The position numbers and the translations under genes were made by a program. A stretch of 64,000 nt of DNA, taken from positions 186,001 through 250,000 of the forward strand of contig NZ_AUFK01000013.1 of assembly GCF_000426465.1 (NCBI RefSeq), in the 5' to 3' direction. Below the pieces are notes generated by a model that ran no database searches, had not been told where the DNA came from, and saw nothing but the letters and a program-made list of their open reading frames with translations. Positions 52,435 through 59,905 of this stretch are shown here, piece by piece; the first letter of the stretch is position 1; each line of letters begins with the position of its first letter. This DNA comes from Epilithonimonas caeni DSM 17710. GTDB taxonomy: Bacteria; Bacteroidota; Bacteroidia; Flavobacteriales; Weeksellaceae.

Positions 52435-53142
52435 TTATTCCTGAAAATCAGCGATCAAGTATTTGTAAAGAACATAGATCATCGCATTCCAAAACGGAAA
52501 TGTCAGAAATAATCCGAAGCCAAAAGCCAAAATTCCGGAATAAGAAAAAAGAATGGAGACAAAACTCGCTACTAAGATCAAAATGATGTTTTTCTGAAAT
52601 GTCCGAATATTGATCTTGAATGCTTCGAAAAAATTGGCATTCTTGAAGAAAATCAAAGCCGGAGTAAGCAACATCATTGGAATCCAAACCAATGTAAACA
52701 CAGATAAATAAGTATTGACCACACTCCAAAACAATGAGTAAATTGCAAAAATGAAAAAATAATAACCTCGGAATCCTACAAAAAGGTCACTCATTTCCGG
52801 AGTTTCTCCCAGATCTAATTTTCTGTAGATTTTAAAGAAGCCAATATTCAGGGGAAAAATAACCGCTTTGATGACCAAAACCACCATTGCAAAAGAAAGC
52901 GCATTTTCTGTTTGCATCAAGACTTCATATTTTTTCAAAAAAGCTTGAGTATCTGTATAGAACAAATTCTGAAATTTCTGAACTTCTTCAAAAAGCCCAT
53001 AATACCGGAACGCATACATTGCCGCAAACATAAAGATGGCGAAATAGATGGCGCTGAATAAAAACTGAAAAGGTAAAGTTCTCATCCAATACTGATAGGC
53101 CTCTGTTAATATTTTCCCGATCTCTGGTTTTTGCGTCGTCAT
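52435..53142 (-). CDS. Polytopic membrane protein, similar in layout to its neighbour
   Basis: A 235-residue protein with about five hydrophobic segments. It starts KPEIGKILTEAYQYWMRTLPFQFLFSAIY and ends FLTFPFWNAMIYVLYKYL. The positions of helices and the FKINIRTFQKNIILILVASF element match the neighbouring gene at 51626, so the pair may come from an old duplication. No specific family is assigned. A TATTTTTG box lies 17 bp upstream. Confidence 0.72.
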   Translation of the reverse strand: MTTQKPEIGKILTEAYQYWMRTLPFQFLFSAIYFAIFMFAAMYAFRYYGLFEEVQKFQNLFYTDTQAFLKKYEVLMQTENALSFAMVVLVIKAVIFPLNIGFFKIYRKLDLGETPEMSDLFVGFRGYYFFIFAIYSLFWSVVNTYLSVFTLVWIPMMLLTPALIFFKNANFFEAFKINIRTFQKNIILILVASFVSILFSYSGILAFGFGLFLTFPFWNAMIYVLYKYLIADFQE

Positions 53143-53158
53143 TTCTCAAACTTTTTTG

Positions 53159-53166
53159 CAAAAATA
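53159..53166 (-). promoter_or_regulatory. -7 element of the 52.4-53.1 kb membrane-protein gene
   Basis: The complement reads TATTTTTG, 17 bp before the ATG at 53142. It is divergent from the pabB promoter. Confidence 0.5.
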
Positions 53167-53227
53167 AAGGATTGGAATTGATAAACCACATTTTAAGTCT
53201 TTTATCTTTTCTCTATCATCTTTTTTC

Positions 53228-53235
53228 TATTTTTG
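53228..53235 (+). promoter_or_regulatory. -7 element immediately before pabB
   Basis: TATTTTTG ends 5 nt before the ATG at 53241. Either the message is leaderless, or translation starts at the internal ATG at 53268. Confidence 0.5.
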
Positions 53236-53240
53236 CTTTT

Positions 53241-54212
53241 ATGTTTGATAATCCGCAGTTTCAGAAGATGGACGAATTGTCGGAAAGAAAAGAATCCTTT
53301 TTTTTCTTGATTGATTTTTTGATGGATGAGGTCAAAATTTTCGCTGAAAACGAAATTAAAAATAAGGCTTTGTTGATTGATTTACCGAACATTACAAACG
53401 TAAATTATCAATACGAAACAATTCCTGATTTTGAGTGGAAATCATTTCCGGAAACTTTGGAAGAATATAAAAAAGGATTCGAACTGGTTCAGGAAAATCT
53501 CAGAAAAGGAAATTCTTATTTGACAAATTACACAACGAAAACAGAAATAGAAACAAACTTAAGTTTAGAAGATATTTTCAAATTTTCAAAGGCAAAATAT
53601 AAAGTTCTGTTTAAAAATGAATTCGTATTTTTCTCACCGGAAACTTTTGTGGAAATTGTTGATAACAAGATTTTTACACATCCGATGAAAGGAACAATTG
53701 ATGCAGAAATCGAAGATGCAGAGGACATTCTGAAAAATGACCCGAAAGAAAAGGCGGAACATTACACCGTTGTCGATTTGCTGAGAAATGATTTGAGCAT
53801 GGTTGCAGATAATGTTCAGGTAAAAGAGTTTCAAAGAATCGATTATATCAAAACCAAGCAAAAAAATCTCTTGGCAATGAGTTCCGAAATCGAAGGCGAA
53901 ATCAAACCGGAATATCAAAATAAAATTGGAACCATTCTTCAAAAGTTGTTGCCGGCAGGTTCTATTTTGGGTGCGCCAAAACCAAAAACTTTGGAAATCA
54001 TTTTGGAAGCCGAACAATATGAAAGAGGATTTTATACGGGAATTGCGGGTTATTTTGATGGCAAAAATCTGGATTCCTGCGTAATGATACGTTTTATTGA
54101 AAAAGAGAACGGCAAGCTGTTTTTCAAAAGCGGAGGCGGAATTACCCATCAAAGTGACCTTATCAGCGAATATGAAGAAATGAAAAACAAAATCTATGTG
54201 CCGATTTATTGA
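53241..54212 (+). CDS. pabB: Aminodeoxychorismate synthase component I (PabB-like)
   Basis: A 323-residue chorismate-binding enzyme of the anthranilate/aminodeoxychorismate synthase I family. The chorismate-binding domain starts near EYKKGFELVQENLRKGNSY, with SPETFVEI, THPMKGTIDA, DLLRNDLSMVADNVQV, LLPAGSILGAPKPKTLEII and FYTGIAGYFDGKN. It is shorter than full-length TrpE because the N-terminal domain is reduced, as is usual in Bacteroidota PabB. ATG 53241 is used; ATG 53268 is an alternative given the position of the -7 box. It overlaps pabC by 17 bp and so works in 4-aminobenzoate/folate synthesis. Confidence 0.9.
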   Translation: MFDNPQFQKMDELSERKESFFFLIDFLMDEVKIFAENEIKNKALLIDLPNITNVNYQYETIPDFEWKSFPETLEEYKKGFELVQENLRKGNSYLTNYTTKTEIETNLSLEDIFKFSKAKYKVLFKNEFVFFSPETFVEIVDNKIFTHPMKGTIDAEIEDAEDILKNDPKEKAEHYTVVDLLRNDLSMVADNVQVKEFQRIDYIKTKQKNLLAMSSEIEGEIKPEYQNKIGTILQKLLPAGSILGAPKPKTLEIILEAEQYERGFYTGIAGYFDGKNLDSCVMIRFIEKENGKLFFKSGGGITHQSDLISEYEEMKNKIYVPIY

Positions 54213-54822
54213 AAGCGTCAAAGTAGAAGACCAGAAAATTTTCCTGAAAGAACTTCATCAGAAAAGAATGAACGACACTTTTTCGAATTTCGGAAAAGTA
54301 TGCAAAATTGATATTTACAGTTTATTCCTCAATCTGGAACACGATGAAGACGGACTTTACAAATTCCGAATCGAATATGATCTGGAAAACAATTTCAAAA
54401 CACAGATTATTCCGTATGCGATTTCAGAATTAGATGATTTCGAATTGGTTATTGATGATGAAATCGATTATAGCTTTAAGTCTGCTGACAGGGTTCAATT
54501 ACAAAAACTGAAAGATAAAAGTCACGCAGATGAAGTCATTATTGTGAAAAATAACCAGATTACAGACACATCATATTCCAATCTTTTGTTCCTGAAAGAT
54601 AAAACTTGGTTCACGCCAAATAGTTATCTTTTGAATGGCGTGATGAGGCAAAATCTTTTACAGTTAAAGGAAATCAAAGAAACAGAAATCACTTTAGATA
54701 ATATTAAAGAATTCACACATTTTCAGTTGATCAATGCATTGAATGACTTCGATGATATGTTCATTTACCCGATTGAAAAAATCATTAACCTGCCGAAAGA
54801 AGAATCGGATTTGGAGTTTTAA
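54196..54822 (+). CDS. pabC: Aminotransferase class IV (4-amino-4-deoxychorismate lyase-like)
   Basis: A 208-residue PLP enzyme of fold type IV. The substrate/cofactor region contains KLKDKSHADEVIIVKNNQIT, the SYSNLLFLKDKTWFTP segment (Thr/Ser-x-x-Asn-like) and NSYLLNGVMRQNLLQL. Overlap with pabB supports the role of releasing 4-aminobenzoate. The expected catalytic Lys is most likely in the KDKSHADE segment (KLKDKSHAD, about 108). It ends with a TTAA that is also the stop of the convergent DUF3307 gene. Confidence 0.87.
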   Translation: MCRFIESVKVEDQKIFLKELHQKRMNDTFSNFGKVCKIDIYSLFLNLEHDEDGLYKFRIEYDLENNFKTQIIPYAISELDDFELVIDDEIDYSFKSADRVQLQKLKDKSHADEVIIVKNNQITDTSYSNLLFLKDKTWFTPNSYLLNGVMRQNLLQLKEIKETEITLDNIKEFTHFQLINALNDFDDMFIYPIEKIINLPKEESDLEF

Positions 54823-55523
54823 ATTATTTTGAGATATACCTTACCAATCAATATTGCTAAACCGAAACTTAGTAATGTTCCTATAAGTATATATTCCGTC
54901 AACTTAACATCATTGTTATCCTTTAAATCACCAAATCTGAATATTGACTTTGCAGCTAATAAAAAACCTATTCCTTCCCAAAAATTACTTATTACAAAGA
55001 GAAAAACAAATGCTCTTTCTAGCATTCCAATATATTTGCCTGCATCTTGTATTCCAGAAGTTGTAATATTATAATTAAACATTTCGATTATTTTCTTTAT
55101 GACGATTGAAGAAACAAAAGTTATACATATTAGTGACACGAATAATATCTGATTCTTTACACTAAATATTTCAATATAATCTATTGTATATTTGTGGAAA
55201 TAATATATAAATACGGAAATTGATATTAGATGTAAGGCTTGATCTATGATTAAATTTGTAATACCATTAACTTGATTTTTTAAGTAAAGTTTAGTTAGTA
55301 TATCAATTAATAAGTGTGATAATGAAAGGATTAATGCAGGAAGTAAATATTCTTTTTTAAATCCTGTAAGTATAACTATTATGAGAAAATGAATTAATAT
55401 GTGCAGATATAAATATTTAGATTTATATCGTTTAATGTCAATATCAATTACCATTTTGTTACTTTGAAAAACAAAATCTCCTAATAGATGAGAGGTAATT
55501 ATTAATAATATCAATTGAGACAT
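54819..55523 (-). CDS. DUF3307 family membrane protein
   Basis: A 234-residue polytopic protein with about six to seven hydrophobic segments. Family hallmarks: SHLLGDFVFQSNK at the N-terminus (His12, Asp16), the second HxxxD-like pair LSHLLIDILTKLYLK, DQALHLISI, and the C-terminal GKYIGMLERAFVFLF and FLLAAKSIFRFGDLKD. Repeated His/Asp in the membrane could coordinate a metal or form a channel. It overlaps the SatD gene by 13 bp and so is translationally coupled; its stop shares TTAA with pabC. Biochemical function unknown. Confidence 0.88.
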   Translation of the reverse strand: MSQLILLIITSHLLGDFVFQSNKMVIDIDIKRYKSKYLYLHILIHFLIIVILTGFKKEYLLPALILSLSHLLIDILTKLYLKNQVNGITNLIIDQALHLISISVFIYYFHKYTIDYIEIFSVKNQILFVSLICITFVSSIVIKKIIEMFNYNITTSGIQDAGKYIGMLERAFVFLFVISNFWEGIGFLLAAKSIFRFGDLKDNNDVKLTEYILIGTLLSFGLAILIGKVYLKII

Positions 55524-56116
55524 TCAGATATTTTTTTATTAAATAGGTGGATAATTTCAAGAATTTCGTCATAAGCTCCTCTTTTTAAAGCCCTATTTAC
55601 CGTTGTTTTATCTTTTTTAAGTCGTTCTGCAATTTCTTTTTGCATTAAATTCTTATTTATTAAGGAGTAAAAAATGGTTTCAGATGTAACAGGTTTCCAA
55701 TTATCAATTATAAAACTTACTAGTTTAAAAATAGGATTAAAATATTCATCTATTTCCTCAAATGGAGTTTTAATTATAAGGGTATTATTTTTTAATTTTT
55801 CAAATGCTTCTCCCGAATTTATAAAGGCAGAACCATAGGACTCTATAACTTTTTTCCCGTTAAATGATATATCTCCAATTCCAATTGAAATTCTTACATC
55901 TATTTTTGAATTCGTTTTTATTAAGGCTTTTATAGATATTGATATTTCTAAAGCTCTTTCAATATTTATTTGAACTTGAAAACTATCGCCCCTATATATT
56001 TCCCACTCTTCATCATTAGTTGTAATTTTATTCAAGTAATCTTTAAGCCTAGGTAACCACTCTTCAGAATTGACTTTTCTTGAATTTATTATATCTCCCG
56101 TTAATACTGCAATCAT
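55511..56116 (-). CDS. SatD family protein with C-terminal helix-turn-helix
   Basis: A 201-residue protein. ATG 56116 is chosen because MIAVLTGDIINSRK is the typical SatD start; the longer frame to 56173 would read through the promoter and operator. Motifs are Asp8 in LTGDIINSR, Asp44 in YRGDSFQV, RISIGIGD at 75-82 and SGEAFEKL at 101-108. The C-terminal HTH (about 157-185) has LMQKEIAERLKKDKTTVNRAL. I note that the two Asp motifs and the IGIG strand resemble the metal-binding core of class III nucleotide cyclases; this is my inference, and cyclase activity is unproven. It is coupled to the DUF3307 gene. Confidence 0.85.
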   Translation of the reverse strand: MIAVLTGDIINSRKVNSEEWLPRLKDYLNKITTNDEEWEIYRGDSFQVQINIERALEISISIKALIKTNSKIDVRISIGIGDISFNGKKVIESYGSAFINSGEAFEKLKNNTLIIKTPFEEIDEYFNPIFKLVSFIIDNWKPVTSETIFYSLINKNLMQKEIAERLKKDKTTVNRALKRGAYDEILEIIHLFNKKISECLN

Positions 56117-56124
56117 TTTTATTT

Positions 56125-56272
56125 CAAATTTAATAAAAATTGTATTAAATACTACACTTAATGAAAATTGCACTAATTAATGCAATTTTCATTAAGTTTT
56201 AACCCATACACTTTGTTAGATTAAAAAGGGCGAGTTGTCTTAAAAATAGCAATTAATGAAAATTGTATTAAT
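56125..56272 (-). promoter_or_regulatory. Promoter and iterated operator of the SatD-DUF3307 cassette
   Basis: The complement of 56125-56132 is TAAATTTG (-7), 8 nt from the SatD start. Copies of TTAATrAAAATTGyAyTAA lie at 56130-56150, 56158-56177 and 56253-56272. The second copy is half of a perfect 15-bp inverted repeat: TTAATGAAAATTGCA (56158-56172) with TGCAATTTTCATTAA (56181-56195). The first overlaps the -7 box, so repression by the SatD HTH or another regulator is plausible. Confidence 0.7.
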
Positions 56273-56348
56273 AGAGGCAATTTTAGAAAATATGATTTTT
56301 AAATTACCGCTGAAAGAAACAAAGAATTATTCCACAATAAGTTGCGTT

Positions 56349-58028
56349 TTACTTCAACGCTTCAAAATATTGCTTCAAGACATCTGCATTATTACATTGC
56401 GAAGTCATTACTTCCAATATCTTCGGTTTAGAATCCGGCTTGAAATAATTGGGTAAAACCCTGTCAAGAGAAATCTCATCTTCAACCCGTGTATAATCAA
56501 AACCGAAATTCTTGGCTAATAATTCTGCATTTCTGTGATGCTGTGTTGCAATGAACTCATCCAAGGCATTGGTTCCACCTGGTCCGGGAATGATTTTGAA
56601 AATATTGCCTTCCCCATTATTGAAAATCACAATTCTCGTATAAGGCGGAATATACTGATTCCAAAGTCCGTTGATATCATAGAAAAATGATAGATCGCCG
56701 GTAATCAGAATCGTTGGTTCATCTTCCATCATTGCAAATCCCATCGCGGTAGAGGTACAACCATCAATTCCGCTGGTTCCGCGGTTGCAATACACGTCAT
56801 ATTTCTGATATTCAAATAATTGTGCATATCGGATTGCCGAAGAATTAGAGAAATGAACTCGATAATTTTCAGGAATATGATTCGATAATTGATTGAAAAG
56901 ATAGAAATCTGAAAAAGGAGCTTTGTTAAGATATTCCTCGTGCTTTGCATCTTTTTTATCTTTCAGAACATCCCAAAGGTTGAAATAAGCTCTTGGCTCC
57001 AGATTGATAGATTTCAATAATTTGGAAAAGAAAACTTCCGGTTTTGTTTCAATCTTTTGACTCAGAACAAAATAAGTATTGGGCTGCCAATATTCATCAA
57101 TATGCCAGTGTTGTTTTGGTTTGGCTTTTCTCAGGAATTGTTTCACTCTTTTGGAAACCACATTCTGCCCGATGGTAATCAATAAATCCGGTGCATAAGT
57201 GTGATGATCTTCCTCTGAAAAATCCGTGATATATCGGTCGATATGAGCGAAAAATTTGTCATGCTGAAGATTGGAATTCATTTCCGTTAAGACAACAACG
57301 GTGTGATTTTTAACCAATTGTGAGAGTTGAGCTTCCAGTTCCGGATTGGGAGCAAGCGTTCCTGCAAGAACCATAATTCTTTTGGAAGTATGCCAGTCTG
57401 CAACCAGATTCGAAGGAAGGTCATAACTTTTTTTCTGAATCGTTTTCTCAACAGCAGGCATCACCGGAAGCTCATCCAAAAGATTATAAAGTGGTTCTGC
57501 CAAAGGAATATTGATATGGACAGGTCCACTTTTTTCGATGCACAATTCAACCGCTTTTTTGATGGTTTCGAAATTATAATCATCCGCAGATAATTCTGAG
57601 CCAGTCGAAGAATCGTCTTCCAATAATTCGAAATCACCGTAAGAATGCTGCTGGAAAATATTTTTCTGACGAATGGTTTGCCCGTCAAAAATATCAACAA
57701 AATCCGCAGGTCTGTCCGCTGTCAGAACCAAAAGCGGTACATTCTGATAAAATGCTTCCACGACAGCAGGATAATAATTAGTTGCAGCTGAACCGCTCGT
57801 ACAAGTAATTGCAACAGGGTTTTTAATCGATTTTGAAATTCCCAAACCTACAAAAGCCGCCGCTCTTTCGTCCACAATACTGTAACATTGGAAAGCATCA
57901 ATCTCAGAAAAATGAATTGCCAAAGGGGCATTTCTGGAGCCTGGAGAAATGATGATTTTATCGATGCCGTATTGTTCAAGAATATGTGCGAGAATCTGGA
58001 TGCTGCGTTTTGCGGAATATTGCTTCAT
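56349..58028 (-). CDS. menD: 2-succinyl-5-enolpyruvyl-6-hydroxy-3-cyclohexene-1-carboxylate synthase
   Basis: A 559-residue ThDP enzyme of menaquinone synthesis that condenses 2-oxoglutarate and isochorismate. It has KRSIQILAHILEQYGIDKIIISPGSRNAPLA at the N-terminus (split around 6-36), the ThDP glutamate region YSIVDERAAAFVGLG, AITCTSGSAATNYYPAVVEAF, and the C-terminal ThDP/Mg motif ITGDLSFFYDINGLWN with EGNIFKIIPGPG. Complete. A TAAATTTG -7 box lies about 33 bp upstream. Other men genes are not in the window. Confidence 0.96.
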   Translation of the reverse strand: MKQYSAKRSIQILAHILEQYGIDKIIISPGSRNAPLAIHFSEIDAFQCYSIVDERAAAFVGLGISKSIKNPVAITCTSGSAATNYYPAVVEAFYQNVPLLVLTADRPADFVDIFDGQTIRQKNIFQQHSYGDFELLEDDSSTGSELSADDYNFETIKKAVELCIEKSGPVHINIPLAEPLYNLLDELPVMPAVEKTIQKKSYDLPSNLVADWHTSKRIMVLAGTLAPNPELEAQLSQLVKNHTVVVLTEMNSNLQHDKFFAHIDRYITDFSEEDHHTYAPDLLITIGQNVVSKRVKQFLRKAKPKQHWHIDEYWQPNTYFVLSQKIETKPEVFFSKLLKSINLEPRAYFNLWDVLKDKKDAKHEEYLNKAPFSDFYLFNQLSNHIPENYRVHFSNSSAIRYAQLFEYQKYDVYCNRGTSGIDGCTSTAMGFAMMEDEPTILITGDLSFFYDINGLWNQYIPPYTRIVIFNNGEGNIFKIIPGPGGTNALDEFIATQHHRNAELLAKNFGFDYTRVEDEISLDRVLPNYFKPDSKPKILEVMTSQCNNADVLKQYFEALK

Positions 58029-58060
58029 TTGGGAAAATTACTGAGAAATAAATCAGTTTG

Positions 58061-58068
58061 CAAATTTA
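58061..58068 (-). promoter_or_regulatory. -7 element of the menD promoter
   Basis: The complement reads TAAATTTG, with a leader of about 25 nt before the menD ATG at 58028. Confidence 0.5.
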
Positions 58069-58169
58069 ATGAAAGCTTTTCAACTCCTTAATAATATTTC
58101 TCGCTGACTATGCAGATTTGGCAAAATTTTTATCTGCAGAATTTTCTATATCTGCAAGATTTTTAGAAT

Positions 58170-59210
58170 TTAAAACAATCGCAATTGTTGCGTCCTGCTC
58201 CCTGTAAAATGTTCCGTCGTAAGACTTGCTCTTTCCTTGTTATTAAAAAACTTTTTCTTCCCGATTTCAAAAGTTTTATGAATCATTTCTGCAATATTTC
58301 CTTCGCCTTGATAACGTTGGAAAAAACGTTTTTCACCAAGATTTCCGCCTCGCATCGAGCGGATGAGATTCAGGACTTTGTCTTTTCTATCCGGAAAATG
58401 CGCTTCCAGCCATTGGACGAAAACGGGTTCAACTGTATCATTCAATCTGACCAAAGTATAACCGCAACTTCTTGCACCGGCTTCGGAAACAGATTTCATA
58501 ATAGATAAGCTTTCGTCACTTGTCAAAGCTGGAATGACAGGAGCAATCATCACATTCACAGGGATATTTTTCCCGGATAAAACTTCTATGGCTTTCAGTT
58601 TGTTTTTTGCAGTCGAAGTCCTTGGTTCCATTACTCTTCTTAAATCTTCATTCAAAGTTGGAATACTCATCGAAACCGAAATCAGATTTTTCTCTGCCAT
58701 TTTTTCGAGAATGTCCAAATCTCTCAGAATCAAAGCGTTTTTTGTGATAATGGAAACCGGATGTCTGTAATCCAAACAAATCTGAAGCAGTTTTCTGGTA
58801 ATTTCAAATTGTCTCTCAATCGGTTGATAACAATCGGTATTTCCGGAAAGCATAATGGGTTTCGGAACGTAAGATTTCTTCTGAAAGGTTTTTTCCAGAA
58901 GTTCAGGCGCATTTTTCTTGACCATTAATTTTCTTTCAAAATCAACGCCTGCGCTGTATCCCCAAAACTCGTGAGTCGGTCTCGCAAAACAATAGGAACA
59001 GCCGTGCTCGCAACCTTGGTACGGATTCATAGAATAGTCCATCATCAAGTCCGGACTTTTAATTACATTAATAATACTTTTCGGGAAAACTTCTGTAACC
59101 TGGGTCTTGATCTTGTCCAATTCATAGTCTTCCGGTTCGAAAGTATATCTGTCGAAACGGTTGATGACGTTGCGTTGCGCGCCTTGCCCTTTTGGAACTA
59201 AATCTGACAT
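58170..59210 (-). CDS. PA0069-family radical SAM protein (SplB-like)
   Basis: A 346-residue [4Fe-4S]/SAM protein. The radical SAM cysteines are in NPYQGCEHGCSYCFARPTHE (CxxxCxxC), followed by GCSYC-adjacent FWGYSAGVDFERKLMVK, MLSGNTDCYQPIERQ and VSIITKNALILRD. The family is often annotated as a spore-photoproduct-lyase-like or Rv2578c-like repair enzyme, but the substrate is undetermined. The terminal LTTEHFTGSRTQQLRLF is conserved in the family. Complete. Confidence 0.92.
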   Translation of the reverse strand: MSDLVPKGQGAQRNVINRFDRYTFEPEDYELDKIKTQVTEVFPKSIINVIKSPDLMMDYSMNPYQGCEHGCSYCFARPTHEFWGYSAGVDFERKLMVKKNAPELLEKTFQKKSYVPKPIMLSGNTDCYQPIERQFEITRKLLQICLDYRHPVSIITKNALILRDLDILEKMAEKNLISVSMSIPTLNEDLRRVMEPRTSTAKNKLKAIEVLSGKNIPVNVMIAPVIPALTSDESLSIMKSVSEAGARSCGYTLVRLNDTVEPVFVQWLEAHFPDRKDKVLNLIRSMRGGNLGEKRFFQRYQGEGNIAEMIHKTFEIGKKKFFNNKERASLTTEHFTGSRTQQLRLF

Positions 59211-59219
59211 TGAAATAAG

Positions 59220-59457
59220 ATTACAAGTTAATCACAAAGGCACAAATGAAATATTTATCTGCTTGGATTTAAGGCACCATAAAAGATTTAAAATTAACGA
59301 AGTTAAAAACCTTGTGCCTTAAAACAGTATTAAAAAAAATGAATTGTGTCTTTGTGTAAAATCTCTCAGAATTTAATCATCAAGATTAGGTAAGAATTGT
59401 TTTCAAAATTATTACTTGAAAAATAAAAAATATCTTAAAATTCCGGAAAGTTTTCCA
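59220..59457. other. Intergenic region with dispersed CACAAAG/TTTGTG repeats
   Basis: Between the radical SAM gene and the small gene at 59512. It contains ATCACAAAGGCACAAATG (59230-59247), an inner pair TAAGGCAC (59269-59276)/GTGCCTTAA (59313-59321), and TTGTGTCTTTGTGTAAAAT (59343-59361), which together form a large inverted repeat of the second dispersed family. No gene is seen. Confidence 0.55.
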
Positions 59458-59485
59458 CAAAAAAAATCCGGCTCACGAGAACCGG
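59458..59485 (-). terminator. Terminator of the small membrane-anchored gene
   Basis: On the minus strand CCGGTTC and GAGCCGG (59479-59485 and 59468-59474) pair with one wobble around a 4-nt loop, followed by a run of eight T residues. Confidence 0.8.
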
Positions 59486-59511
59486 AAATTCGTATAATAA
59501 AATAGTGCATG

Positions 59512-59709
59512 TTATAAGAATGCGTCCAATTCTACGCCGTCATTTGGAGATGCGTAATATTTTCTTTTGGAATTTCCGAATAATAAATGATGGTCAGAAT
59601 ATTCGCTGTTATAAATCTTGTTTTTAAAATATTTCCTTGCTGCAAAAATTCCCAAAACAGCAGCTGTTCCGAAAAGTCCTGCAAAGATTATTTCTACATT
59701 TCTATTCAT
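59512..59709 (-). CDS. Small single-pass membrane protein
   Basis: A 65-residue protein with an N-terminal transmembrane helix (VEIIFAGLFGTAAVLGIFAA, about 5-24) and a basic Tyr-rich tail ending in DGVELDAFL. It has its own terminator and lies divergent from the kinase/LytTR operon. No family is recognised; the clean reading frame, helix and terminator support a real gene. Confidence 0.65.
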   Translation of the reverse strand: MNRNVEIIFAGLFGTAAVLGIFAARKYFKNKIYNSEYSDHHLLFGNSKRKYYASPNDGVELDAFL

Positions 59710-59815
59710 ATAATATTATAATATTAAGTTTTGGCTTTTTGTCAAGCAAAAGATGTTCCTTTTTTGCGTGTCAGTACCGATCTTATCAAAAATTTAAGAT
59801 TCTTGACAAGGCATT

Positions 59816-59888
59816 TTACAGTTCAGTCGGATTTTTTAACAGTTCGGTCATATATAATTGCTTAACTTTTCTTTCTGTCATAATTTTG
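59816..59888 (+). promoter_or_regulatory. Predicted autoregulated LytTR promoter of the kinase/2TM/LytTR operon
   Basis: Direct repeats TTACAGTTCAGTCG (59816-59829) and TAACAGTTCGGTCA (59837-59850) are 21 bp apart, and TAATTTTG (59881-59888) starts 39 bp after the GTTCGG core. A TTG 20 bp before the -7 box could be a -33 element. Identical geometry precedes the TonB receptor and TPR genes. Confidence 0.82.
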
Positions 59889-59905
59889 AACCAAGAAATT
59901 AGAAT

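Noticed and set aside
56117-56173. A 19-residue N-terminal extension of SatD
   Set aside because: It runs through the -7 box and the inverted repeat; MIAVLTGD is the family start.
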